Shown here one piece after another: positions 17,758-25,108 of a DNA stretch of 35,268 nucleotides. The stretch comes from Chthoniobacter flavus. GTDB lineage: Bacteria > Verrucomicrobiota > Verrucomicrobiia > Chthoniobacterales > CAKUMP01. The position numbers were made by a program, and so were the translations under genes. A model generated the notes under the pieces. It did no database searches, was not told where the DNA came from, and saw only the letters and a list, made by a program, of their open reading frames with translations. The DNA is taken from positions 1 to 35,268 of the forward strand of contig DYRR01000004.1 of the NCBI GenBank assembly GCA_020718605.1. Reading direction: 5' to 3'. Every line of letters starts with the position of its first letter. Positions within the stretch are counted from its first letter, which is position 1.

Positions 17758-19083
17758 TCACTCCAGTTCCGCCTCGAGGGTGTCGAGGTATTGGGAGATC
17801 GGATCGTTGCGCGGCGCGGCGCGGCGGGCATCGGCCTTCCTGGCGGTTTGCATATAGGTGTCGAACGCCCCGCTGCGAACCCCCACCTGGGTGGCTTCGA
17901 CCCAGTTCATGTGATCCACGATATGCTCCGAGAGTCCGTCGATTTGTTTGCGGAGCTGTTCCGCTTCCCGCATTTTTTTGACCGCAGGCCGGTCTTTGCC
18001 CGCTGCGAGCTGGCGCACCGCATCCATGTAGGCATCGGTCACCGGGCGGTAAATGGGATTGGCATTGAGTCCCAGCCTGGCGAATCCCGAGGCGACTCCC
18101 TCCAGTGCCTCCGCGCGTCCGGCCGACTTGGTCTGACCCGGAAGTCCGGCGAGTTCCATCTCCCGGGTGCCGCCGTCCGCCTGGGGTATCCGGAGCATCA
18201 GCAACTCCTCCAGTGCCTTGCGGGTGCGGTCGATGGAAAGCATTCCGCCCACATCCGCAGAGGCGAGTTTGGCGAGCGCGAGGGACCACCATTTCTCGAT
18301 CCCGTCCGGGCCGCCGGAGGAGGGAAAGGCGGTTTCGAGCGCCGGAAGATCCTGCGTGGCGGGATCGAGCCGGGCCGTGACATAGCGGGGAATTCCAGAC
18401 TGACCCCCGGGCAGGTCGAGCAGGGCCCGGACCAGGGCCGCCGCGTACGCACACCGGATTCGATGGGACATGCCTTCAAGGAACCAGGCGGGAGTTTCCA
18501 GAAATGCCGCCAATGGAGGCATGGACCCCGCGCGGAGGAGGCTCTCAAAAACGTCGGATTTTTCCCTGCCCTGTTCCAGATCATACAGGGTCGCCAACCC
18601 GGTCACCAGCCAGGCGGGCGGCTGGCCATACGGGGCACCGGCGAGGATTTGGGGCGAGTCGCGCAAGGCCATTTCCAGAAGCACGGCGCGGAGGACTTCC
18701 TCCGAGACCGAGACGGGGCGGTCGGTCTTGCCTGCGATCAAGTCGAGTTGGATCTTGGCTCCGGCCTCGGTGGTGAACAGCATGAGGCGGGCGGGTTCCT
18801 GCCGGGGGTGCGCGGTGGATGCAGGCTGAACCTGGATCACCACGGGCGTCCTCCATCGGTCGGGCATCCGCAGTTTTCCGAGCAGCCATTGCTTGGTCTC
18901 GTCGGCAACCGATGCGATCGCGCCGCGCCACTGGGGATCGGTCCCGTACACCACAAATTGTTTCGAGGAACTCACCGTTTTGTCGCCCAGACCCGGCGCG
19001 GCGGTTGCAACACCCGCACAAAGGAGCACGGCCGGGACTATTCCGGCGGAAATGAGACGCCGGTATAAAGTCCTGATCTTCAC
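17758..19083 (-). CDS. Secreted peptidase-MA-like protein lacking the zinc motif
   Basis: 441 residues from GTG 19083; the TTG at 19116 used by the track would overlap the upstream gene. Signal peptide LISAGIVPAVLLCAGVATAA. The layout resembles secreted peptidase-MA/gluzincin-like domains: a beta-rich N-terminal part, then a helix where HEXXH would lie (here EEVLRAVLLEMALRDS) followed by PPAWLVTGLATLYDLEQGRE, which matches the usual PxWLxEGLAxY motif. The metal-binding histidines and the Glu are absent, so it is probably not a zinc protease; a binding or structural role is more likely. I infer this from motif spacing only. It lies between the zinc-ribbon protein gene and the membrane protein gene. 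Confidence 0.75.
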   Translation of the reverse strand: MKIRTLYRRLISAGIVPAVLLCAGVATAAPGLGDKTVSSSKQFVVYGTDPQWRGAIASVADETKQWLLGKLRMPDRWRTPVVIQVQPASTAHPRQEPARLMLFTTEAGAKIQLDLIAGKTDRPVSVSEEVLRAVLLEMALRDSPQILAGAPYGQPPAWLVTGLATLYDLEQGREKSDVFESLLRAGSMPPLAAFLETPAWFLEGMSHRIRCAYAAALVRALLDLPGGQSGIPRYVTARLDPATQDLPALETAFPSSGGPDGIEKWWSLALAKLASADVGGMLSIDRTRKALEELLMLRIPQADGGTREMELAGLPGQTKSAGRAEALEGVASGFARLGLNANPIYRPVTDAYMDAVRQLAAGKDRPAVKKMREAEQLRKQIDGLSEHIVDHMNWVEATQVGVRSGAFDTYMQTARKADARRAAPRNDPISQYLDTLEAELE

Positions 19084-19093
19084 GCCGGTGGAA

Positions 19094-19876
19094 TCAGCGT
19101 GCGGTGTGGAATTCAACGGAAACAGCGCCCTTTTCCACAGTGAGGCGGGATGCCTCCTTGAGCACCTTTTTATCCTGCTCCAGCGCGGTCCATACCCGGG
19201 AAAAGACGATGCGCAGATATTTCATCACGGGTCCGGGCACGTGGAGGCGCCCGAAGTTGCCCCCCAGGACCTCCACATCTTTTTTAAGAAGGGTGAACGT
19301 GGGTTCCATATCGATGCCCGCATGGAGCGCGTACCCAAAGACCGACTGGGCCACTCCCATGTGAACTTCGCCCGGATTGAGCCGGGCATAGATCCGCTCG
19401 AATTTGGTGACACTGGAGAGGGAACTCTTGTTCTCTTTCTTGGCCCGGATTGCATTCTTCAAATATCCGTTCACCTGCGACTCGGTATAAACCAGGCGGA
19501 CCGGTTTGGGCTGTGCGGCGGCGTCCTGCATGTCCACCACGATCATGGGGGCCGTGAGCACCGCGTCCTCCGTGAGTTCCGGAACATCCGGGGGCGGACG
19601 CACCGCCTGGACCAATGCGCCGGCAAAACAGGAATAGATGAGAATTTTGAACGCCTCGGAAAGCAGCTTGGTGGGATGCCAGGGGCTTTTCGGCGCCAGC
19701 TTGTTCACCGGCGGACGCCGCCGCGTATCGCCCGTGTCCGGAGCGGCGGCGGCGGGCAGTGAGGAGCGGTCAAGCTTGACCCCGCAGTTGTGGCAGTAAA
19801 CGCGCTCGACTTCGTTCGCGTGGCCGCAGTCCTGACAAGCCAGTGTTGCCGGAACGGGTGGAGGAATGGATTTCAC
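19094..19876 (-). CDS. Zinc-ribbon membrane protein of unknown function
   Basis: 260 residues, GTG start at 19876 whose first bases overlap the stop of the FmdB-like gene (GTGA). N-terminal zinc ribbon with CQDCG (about 14-18) and CHNCG (about 28-32), a Pro-rich linker, one membrane helix (about 76-92, ILIYSCFAGALVQAV), and a C-terminal domain of about 160 residues (YTESQVNGYLKNAIR, PTFTLLKKDVEVLGG) predicted outside the membrane. That domain is not one I can name. A cytoplasmic metal-binding head joined to an extracytoplasmic domain suggests a sensor or assembly role, but this is inference. The same operon carries fmdB and two further genes. Confidence 0.82.
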   Translation of the reverse strand: MKSIPPPVPATLACQDCGHANEVERVYCHNCGVKLDRSSLPAAAAPDTGDTRRRPPVNKLAPKSPWHPTKLLSEAFKILIYSCFAGALVQAVRPPPDVPELTEDAVLTAPMIVVDMQDAAAQPKPVRLVYTESQVNGYLKNAIRAKKENKSSLSSVTKFERIYARLNPGEVHMGVAQSVFGYALHAGIDMEPTFTLLKKDVEVLGGNFGRLHVPGPVMKYLRIVFSRVWTALEQDKKVLKEASRLTVEKGAVSVEFHTAR

Positions 19877-20199
19877 GATGATTTTTTTGGCGGTTTCTTA
19901 CTCTCCGCTTTCGGGGCGGCGGGCTTGGATTCGGATTTGGTTTCCTTCTTGTGGGCTTCCCCGGATTCCTTTTTGGCGGCGGTGTGATAGCCTTCGCTGC
20001 GGTAGTCGGTGATATAAAAGCCCGATCCCTTGAAGAGAAACCCCGCTCCGGATCCCAGGAGGCGTTTTACCCGTCCGTGTCCCCATTTTTTTTGGCGGCA
20101 CAGATCCTCGGGGCACGTCTCAAGCGTTTTGTCCTTCATTGACTGGTAAACGTCGAAGGTCTTCTTGCACTTCTCGCACTGGTATTCGTAGGTGGGCAT
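19873..20199 (-). CDS. FmdB-like zinc-ribbon protein
   Basis: 108 residues from the ATG at 20199. It begins MPTYEYQCEKCKKTFDVYQS, the hallmark of the FmdB/CxxC-CxxC regulatory-protein family, with a second cysteine pair in CPEDLCRQ (spaced by four instead of two residues). The core ends at about residue 75 (GSGFYITDYRSEGY). A Lys/Glu/Ser-rich tail follows (KKESGEAHKKETKSES), likely disordered. The family was named for a formamidase regulator, but most members have no known role. The track start at 20409 runs through a palindromic repeat and is not credible. It is the first gene of the minus-strand group 16062-20199. Confidence 0.9.
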   Translation of the reverse strand: MPTYEYQCEKCKKTFDVYQSMKDKTLETCPEDLCRQKKWGHGRVKRLLGSGAGFLFKGSGFYITDYRSEGYHTAAKKESGEAHKKETKSESKPAAPKAESKKPPKKSS

Positions 20200-20508
20200 G
20201 GAAAGCGGGACGTTCTGCGTGTGGCAGACGGGGACAACTACCAGAAGACCCGCCCGCCCGCAACGGGTTTCCTGAGGAAGAGTGGTCGGTGGGCGCATCT
20301 CTTGAGGATAGGAGCGCGGGCATCCTGCCCGCTTATTGAAGAATGCGGGCAGGATGCCCGATCCATTAAACAACGTCTTTGCCATCGGAGATGCGCCCGT
20401 GGTCGGCAATCCTCCATCACAAGTCGCATTGGAAGCGGGTCCGATGCGCTTTGGAGGGAGACGCTGGAGTGCCGGAATCTGCCGGATTGAGTGGGGAAAT
20501 GCGGTGGA
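20200..20508. other. Intergenic region between fmdB-like and epimerase genes, repeat-bearing
   Basis: About 309 bp with no credible gene. It holds a nested palindrome (20291-20398). I see no clear promoter for the FmdB-like gene; a TTGTCC about 40 bp upstream has no convincing -10 partner. The short ORFs here (20221-20627) are read through the repeat. Confidence 0.6.
20291..20398. repeat. Nested palindromic repeat, copy A
   Basis: Outer arms gggcgcatctc (20291-20301) and gagatgcgccc (20388-20398) are perfect 11-bp inverted copies. Inside lies a perfect 16-bp palindrome, cgggcatcctgcccgc (20317-20332) with gcgggcaggatgcccg (20345-20360), loop 12 nt. The right half shares cgtctttgc...cggagatgcgc with the copy at 21762-21880, so both belong to one family. 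Confidence 0.8.
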
Positions 20509-21573
20509 TCAGACTTCGCCCCGGGCCTGTTTGGCGCGGTGTTTTTCCACGAAATATTTCATCGTGTGAAGGATGGTCGAACGCATGTCGTGTTTGCTGG
20601 TCCAACCGAGGCCGCGTGCCTTGGTGACCACCGGGATCCGGCGGTCGCAATCCTCGTAGCCGGGGCCGTAGAATTCTTCGCCCGTGACACTGACAATCTC
20701 CGGGGTGGGATCGCCGGGCTGGCGGAATTCCGTGTTGAAGACCTCCACGCAAATATCGCAGAACTCCTTGATCGTCACCTCGTTGTCGGGGGTGCCGATG
20801 TTGATGATCTGATTCTTGCACTTCTCGGGATTCTCGATGATGCGCACCATGCAATCGACGGCGTCGTCGATGTAGGTGTAGGCACGGTAGGCGGTGCCGC
20901 CGTCCACCAGTTTGAGCGGGGTGCCGTAGAGCAGGCCGTTCATGAAATGGCTGAACACACGCGGATTGCCCTGAGCCTCGCTCGGCAGGAAATCGATGCG
21001 GGGCCCGATGAAATTGAAGGGGCGGATCACGGTCCACTCCAGGGATCCCCGGAGTCCGTATCCGTGGAGCACGCGCTCAAGAAGCTGCTTGGCGCAGGCA
21101 TAGATCCACCGCTGATTCTTCACGGGGCCCATGATGAGCGGGGTCTCGTCCTCGCTGAAGGGCATCGGATGGGTGCGGGAGTCGAGCCCCATGGCCTTGG
21201 CGGCCGTGATGCCATAGACCTCGCAGGTCGAGAACTGGATGAGGCGCTTTTTGTGGCGGATGCACTGCTGCACCACCTTCATGTTCTGGGTGAAGTTCAG
21301 ATCGAACACACCGACCGGATCTTCCACGTAGAGGGAGGGATTGGCAAACGCCACCAGATCGACCACCACATCGGAGGCTGCCACCAGTTTGTCCACCTCG
21401 GCTTCGTCCTTGGAAATGTCGAGATGGAGAAAATGAAGGTCCGTATCCAGCAGTTCGGAAATTTTTTCGTCCTGAATGTCCACCGCCGTGACTTCGTGAA
21501 CACCATCTTTCATCAGACGCTCCGTGAGGTTTACGCCGATGAATCCGCCAGCACCCAGTAATAGTATTTTCAT
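20509..21573 (-). CDS. NAD-dependent epimerase/decarboxylase, ArnA C-terminal-like (UDP-sugar oxidoreductase)
   Basis: 354 residues, an extended short-chain dehydrogenase. Rossmann motif GAGGFIGVNL (about 7-16); active-site region STCEVYG and YACAKQ (Y-x3-K). It follows the dehydrogenase half of ArnA (UDP-glucuronate decarboxylating oxidoreductase) closely: MGPVKNQRWIYACAKQLLER, IRPFNFIGPRID, INIGTPDNEVTIKEF and the C-terminal GWTSKHDMRSTI. Such enzymes make UDP-4-keto-pentose or UDP-xylose from UDP-glucuronate for LPS or exopolysaccharide sugars. The ArnA formyltransferase half is absent, so lipid A arabinosylation is not implied. It is flanked on both sides by repeat-bearing intergenic DNA. 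Confidence 0.9.
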   Translation of the reverse strand: MKILLLGAGGFIGVNLTERLMKDGVHEVTAVDIQDEKISELLDTDLHFLHLDISKDEAEVDKLVAASDVVVDLVAFANPSLYVEDPVGVFDLNFTQNMKVVQQCIRHKKRLIQFSTCEVYGITAAKAMGLDSRTHPMPFSEDETPLIMGPVKNQRWIYACAKQLLERVLHGYGLRGSLEWTVIRPFNFIGPRIDFLPSEAQGNPRVFSHFMNGLLYGTPLKLVDGGTAYRAYTYIDDAVDCMVRIIENPEKCKNQIINIGTPDNEVTIKEFCDICVEVFNTEFRQPGDPTPEIVSVTGEEFYGPGYEDCDRRIPVVTKARGLGWTSKHDMRSTILHTMKYFVEKHRAKQARGEV

Positions 21574-21578
21574 GAGAA

Positions 21579-21608
21579 GTTGTCTTTTTCTGTTTGAGCC
21601 CGGTTCAA
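21579..21608 (-). promoter_or_regulatory. Weak predicted promoter of the epimerase gene
   Basis: On the minus strand TTGAAC (21608-21603), an 18-bp spacer and GACAAC (21584-21579). The -10 is poor; kept because its position just before the ATG matches the other promoters in the window. Confidence 0.25.
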
Positions 21609-21761
21609 GTCAAATACTTTATTGTATTGCGCTCCCCCGGAGGGGGGGAGGGTGGACTCAAGGGGGGCGACCCTAGTACCCCGCGCGATCCAATGCAAGA
21701 GGAAGATGATAATTTTTTACTGGTATTAGAATAACTTGGCGGTGGAGTCGTCCGCAGGCGG

Positions 21762-21880
21762 GCGTATCTCTGAAAGTTGCAAATCAAAGGAGCGCGGGCA
21801 TCCTGCCCGCTTGGTGGAGAAAGCGGGCGAGACGCCCACGCTCCCTTCACGAAGCGTCTTTGCAACTTTCGGAGATGCGC
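21762..21880. repeat. Nested palindromic repeat, copy B
   Basis: Outer arms of 22 bp, from gcgtatctctgaaagttgc (21762 on) and from tttgcaactttcggagatgc (21859-21880), are inverted copies with two mismatches. Inside are gagcgcgggcatcctgcccg (21790 on) and the imperfect partner gcgggcgagacgcccacgct (about 21823-21845). The same outer and inner elements occur at 20291-20398, and the inner part resembles the insertion at 28784-28846. Confidence 0.8.
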
Positions 21881-21928
21881 TCCGCAGGCTGTCTCTGTGT
21901 CCGGATCCGGGTTCTGATGTCGTTCTGT

Positions 21929-22825
21929 TCAGTCTTCCGGTAGATTATGGAGTTGGCGGCAGGCTTTTAGGGTGTTGGCCATGAGCATGGCGATGGTCAT
22001 GGGTCCCACGCCTCCCGGCACGGGCGTGATGGCGGAGCAGCGCGGGGCGACTTCCCCGAACGCCACGTCCCCGACGAGGCGATAGCCTTTTTCCGAGGCG
22101 GGATCCCCGACGCGGTTGATGCCCACATCGATCACCACCGCGCCTTCGCGGACGTGTTCCGCGCGCACATACTCCGCGCGTCCGATCGCGGCGATGAGGA
22201 TGTCGGCCCGCCGGGTCACTTCGGGCAGGTCGCGGGTGCGGGAGTGGGCGACCGTGACGGTGGCGTCGCCCCCTGCGCCTTTGCGCATCAGGAGGAGAGC
22301 CAGGGGTTTGCCCACGATCATGCTGCGCCCGAGAATGACGACATTTTTTCCGCCGGTCGGGATGCCGGAAGCCTCGAGCAGCCGCACGCAGCCCAACGGG
22401 GTGCAGGGAACGAATCCCCGCGGATCGTCCATGGCGAGCCGGGCGACGTTGAGAGCATGGAATCCGTCCACATCCTTGCGCGGATCGATGGCGTCGATCA
22501 CGGCGGCCTCGTCGATATGTGCCGGCGGGGGGGACTGGACGAGGATGCCGTGGATGGAGGGGTTTGCGTTGAGGGAACGGACGAGGGCGAGAAGTTCGCC
22601 CTGCGGCGTGTCGGCGGAGAGTTCAAATTTCTCCGAGTAAAATCCGAGTTCCCGGCAGGTGCGGTCTTTGGAGCGCACATAGGCGCGGGAAGCGGGATCG
22701 TCGCCCACCAGCACGACCGCAAGGCCGGGAGTGAGTTCGCGGGCCTTGAGCCGGTCTGTGGCCAGGCGGGTTTCTTCGAGTGATGCGCGGGCGATCGCTT
22801 TGCCGTCGATGAGTTTGGGTGCCAT
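21929..22825 (-). CDS. folD: Bifunctional methylenetetrahydrofolate dehydrogenase/cyclohydrolase
   Basis: 298 residues from ATG 22825. FolD interconverts 5,10-methylene- and 10-formyl-tetrahydrofolate (NADP-dependent dehydrogenase and cyclohydrolase), supplying one-carbon units in the cytoplasm. Seen: [13 protein letters not shown] with the catalytic Lys, [36 protein letters not shown], the dinucleotide loop [14 protein letters not shown] and the terminal [14 protein letters not shown]. The ATG at 22837 overlaps the predicted -10 element, so MAPKLIDG is chosen. The 391-residue track ORF extends antisense into the toxin-antitoxin locus. Confidence 0.96.
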   Translation of the reverse strand: MAPKLIDGKAIARASLEETRLATDRLKARELTPGLAVVLVGDDPASRAYVRSKDRTCRELGFYSEKFELSADTPQGELLALVRSLNANPSIHGILVQSPPPAHIDEAAVIDAIDPRKDVDGFHALNVARLAMDDPRGFVPCTPLGCVRLLEASGIPTGGKNVVILGRSMIVGKPLALLLMRKGAGGDATVTVAHSRTRDLPEVTRRADILIAAIGRAEYVRAEHVREGAVVIDVGINRVGDPASEKGYRLVGDVAFGEVAPRCSAITPVPGGVGPMTIAMLMANTLKACRQLHNLPED

Positions 22826-22835
22826 GGGAGCCCCC

Positions 22836-22864
22836 ATTAAACCGCGATCCGATGGAAAGTTCAA
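22836..22864 (-). promoter_or_regulatory. Predicted promoter of folD
   Basis: On the minus strand TTGAAC (22864-22859), a 17-bp spacer and TTTAAT (22841-22836), five of six matches to the -10 consensus. Predicted transcription start near 22829 leaves about 4 nt before the ATG at 22825. Confidence 0.55.
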
Positions 22865-22968
22865 TCCCGATGCGGGCAATCCCCGCTCCATTCCATTCGA
22901 TGCTTCCCCGCAACGAGGGCGTGAGGGTTGCACTTCAGAAATGCACCCCATTGGCACGCCCTGAAAAA

Positions 22969-22997
22969 TTGACATGCCTGCATGGTTGTGTTTCAAT
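22969..22997 (+). promoter_or_regulatory. Promoter of the vapBC-like operon
   Basis: Consensus TTGACA (22969-22974), 17-bp spacer and TTCAAT (22992-22997) preceded by an extended TGT. The transcription start would fall at about 23004, the A of the antitoxin ATG, so the mRNA is predicted to be leaderless. Confidence 0.65.
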
Positions 22998-23006
22998 GCA
23001 GGCATG
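22973..23006. promoter_or_regulatory. Operator palindrome of the vapBC-like operon
   Basis: Perfect 11-bp inverted repeat, catgcctgcat (22973-22983) and atgcaggcatg (22996-23006), with a 12-bp spacer. It covers the end of the -35, the -10 and the start codon. This fits autorepression by a ribbon-helix-helix antitoxin binding as paired dimers. Confidence 0.7.
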
Positions 23007-23270
23007 AAAAAAAGGCAATCTGTCCAATACACCGTTCGTGATATTCCCCACACCGCCGACCTGCGCCTGCGCGAGACGGCCGCTTTGGAAAAAATCAGTC
23101 TCAATCAAGCGGTGCTCCGGGCTTTGGTGCGCGGTCTTGGCATGGCCGGCGAGCCTGTGCCCCGCCGGTCGCTGCGCCACATTGTGCGCCCGGGGGACGC
23201 TCCCGACCGGGAGGCATGGGCGGCGACGCTGGCATGGATGAACACAGTGAATCCCGCCGAATGGACATGA
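23004..23270 (+). CDS. vapB: Ribbon-helix-helix-like antitoxin (VapB type)
   Basis: 88 residues from ATG 23004. The N-terminal [20 protein letters not shown] followed by [15 protein letters not shown] matches a ribbon-helix-helix DNA-binding domain (about 5-47). The C-terminal part (about 50-88) would wrap the toxin. It overlaps the PIN gene by ATGA, as in most vapBC pairs, and has a perfect palindrome over its start. The earlier in-frame ATG at 22974 is upstream of the predicted transcript start and is rejected. Confidence 0.85.
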   Translation: MKKRQSVQYTVRDIPHTADLRLRETAALEKISLNQAVLRALVRGLGMAGEPVPRRSLRHIVRPGDAPDREAWAATLAWMNTVNPAEWT

Positions 23271-23653
23271 GGCTCTTGATTGATTCCAATCGGTTCATCG
23301 ATTTCTGCGCGGGAGATCCGGTGGTGACGGATGTCTTTGAACGCGCGTCCCTGCTGGTCGTTCCGTTTGTCGTGCTGGCGGAAATCCGCTGCGGAGGGCT
23401 CTTGGTGAAGCGCGGGGAGGCACAGGTCCGGGTTCTCAACGAGTTGTTGCAGCAGGAGGGCGTGCGGGTTGCCCACAGCACCGACGTCACCGCCCACCAC
23501 TACGCAACGATCTACGCGACACTGCGGCGGTCGGGCACGCCGATTCCGGTGAATGACCTGTGGATCGCGGCCATTGCCATGGAGCACAACCTGGTCCTTT
23601 ACACCGGGGATGCCCACTTCGATCACATCACGAGCATTCCCAAGTTGGGCTGA
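23267..23653 (+). CDS. vapC: PIN-domain ribonuclease toxin (VapC type)
   Basis: 128 residues. PIN domain with acidic catalytic residues in the expected order: LLIDSNRFIDF (D6), VVLAEIRCG (E near 42), NDLWIAAIAMEHNLVLYTGD (D near 97 and D near 115). VapC toxins cleave tRNA or rRNA when free of antitoxin. I use ATG 23267, which overlaps the antitoxin stop (ATGA); an ATG 6 bp earlier is possible. The stop is 6 bp from the convergent rsmA-Nudix gene. Confidence 0.9.
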   Translation: MRLLIDSNRFIDFCAGDPVVTDVFERASLLVVPFVVLAEIRCGGLLVKRGEAQVRVLNELLQQEGVRVAHSTDVTAHHYATIYATLRRSGTPIPVNDLWIAAIAMEHNLVLYTGDAHFDHITSIPKLG

Positions 23654-23659
23654 AGCTCC

Positions 23660-25006
23660 TCAGTGCGTGCTTGGCACCGCCTGCCACACCCGAAGGCAGG
23701 CCAAAAATCCTGGTGCAAAATCTTCCGGACGGTTGCGAATCCACCGGTGAACGACGGCGATGGGGAAGAATAGTCCGCTCTCAATCTCTGCGGGTGCGAG
23801 CCGGAACGGTCCTTCGTGTTCTGCGGTATAGAGCCGTAGAAACTCCTGCCCGGTTTCCTCGCACGCATCGATCCGGCCGATCTCCCGCACGGAGGCTGTG
23901 ATCCCGAGCTCCTCCCGGAGTTCCCGTTCCGCAGCGGCGGGATAGTCGTCGCCCGAGTCCACATGACCCGATGCGGAGGAATCCCAGCGGCCCGGAAAAT
24001 GGTCCTTCCAGGGGGATCGCTTCTGCAAAAACAACTCTCCCAGTGAGTTGAACACGAAGAGATGCACCGCCCTATGGCGCAACTTGTTCACATGAACGGT
24101 TCGCCGGGTTTCCCTTCCGGTGACACGATTTCGGGCATCGACGACATCGAACCATTCGCCGTCAAGCTTCTGCCCTTCCCCGGGGATTTCCGCCGCGGTC
24201 CGGCGGGCCACTTCTGTCCACTCTTCCAGAGAGAGCGCTTCGGCGCGGATTCCGGGCTCGTGACCCAGATCCCGGAGCACATCGGCAATGTCCGGCGCGA
24301 AGGGACGCAGCAGCTTGTGAAGTTGCTTGCGGCGCTGCGCAAATCCGGCGCGCACCAACCGCTCAAACCACCCGGCATCGCAGGGAGGCAGCGAGGTCAC
24401 GGGACGCCGGTCCATGCGCACCACGGCGGACTCGACCGAGGGTGCGGGATAAAACACATCCGGCGGCACGGTGCGCAGCATGCGGGTGTGCCATCGGCGC
24501 CCCATCACCACGGTGAGCGCGCCATACTCGGGGGTGGAGGGGGAGGCACCGAGACGGGCGGCAACCTCCCGCTGAACCATGATCAGCACTTGATTTGCGG
24601 GCGACGACTCCCCGGCGAACCGCTCCAGCACGGGACTCGTGACGTAGTAGGGCAGATTCCCGATCACGGCCAGCGGTCCATCGGCAAAAAGCGGTCTGGC
24701 GTCGTAGCGCGCCGCGTCTGCCTCCTCAAATTCTGCGGTGGTTCCGGCGAAGCGTTCCCGCAGATAGCCGACCATCCGCGCATCCTTGTCGATGGCCAGC
24801 AGCCGGGCACCCCGCTCCAGCAGCGGACCCGTGAGCGCACCCAGCCCCGGCCCGATCTCCAACACCCGGTCACCCGGCCCAAAATCGAGCTGTCCCGCAA
24901 TCCAGCGCGCCAGGTTGGCGTCGAAGAGGAAATTCTGACCCAGACTGCGGGAAGGCACCGTCTCCATGCGCCCAAGAGCGGCGCGTATTTCCTGCAGGGG
25001 GGTCAT
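23660..25006 (-). CDS. rsmA: 16S rRNA dimethyltransferase RsmA (KsgA) fused to a C-terminal Nudix hydrolase
   Basis: 448 residues; stand-alone RsmA is about 270. Residues 1-270 are RsmA, which dimethylates two adjacent adenines in helix 45 of 16S rRNA: SLGQNFLFD (21-29), SAM loop LEIGPGLGALTG (49-60), catalytic IGNLPYYVTSPVL (115-127) and PPDVFYPAPSVESAVV. Residues 280-440 are a Nudix domain of the IDI-like/NUDT branch: EWFDVVDARNRVTGRE, then Nudix box GHVDSGDDYPAAAERELREE (347-366) with Asp in place of the first Glu of the consensus. No stop or frameshift separates the halves. The Nudix substrate is unknown. A weak AAAGGA lies 12 nt before the ATG. Confidence 0.93.
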   Translation of the reverse strand: MTPLQEIRAALGRMETVPSRSLGQNFLFDANLARWIAGQLDFGPGDRVLEIGPGLGALTGPLLERGARLLAIDKDARMVGYLRERFAGTTAEFEEADAARYDARPLFADGPLAVIGNLPYYVTSPVLERFAGESSPANQVLIMVQREVAARLGASPSTPEYGALTVVMGRRWHTRMLRTVPPDVFYPAPSVESAVVRMDRRPVTSLPPCDAGWFERLVRAGFAQRRKQLHKLLRPFAPDIADVLRDLGHEPGIRAEALSLEEWTEVARRTAAEIPGEGQKLDGEWFDVVDARNRVTGRETRRTVHVNKLRHRAVHLFVFNSLGELFLQKRSPWKDHFPGRWDSSASGHVDSGDDYPAAAERELREELGITASVREIGRIDACEETGQEFLRLYTAEHEGPFRLAPAEIESGLFFPIAVVHRWIRNRPEDFAPGFLACLRVWQAVPSTH

Positions 25007-25108
25007 GAATAAAAATTTCCTTTCGGGAAGCCGTTCAGAAATCTTATGCCTGTGTGTTGATGAGAGAGAAAAACTGCTTTTTCACAAGTTATTCACAGGA
25101 ATTTTCCG

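Larger units (their letters stand above)
21574..21928. other. Intergenic region between epimerase and folD, repeat-bearing
   Basis: About 355 bp without a credible gene. It contains the weak epimerase promoter, a G-run stretch near 21628-21670 (cggaggggggg, aaggggggcgacc) and the nested palindrome at 21762-21880. The 82-86 residue ORFs here are translations of the repeat. Confidence 0.6.

Noticed and set aside
20391-20409. Track start at 20409 for the FmdB-like protein
   Set aside because: The extra 70 residues are a translation of a palindromic repeat; the family begins exactly at MPTYEYQC.
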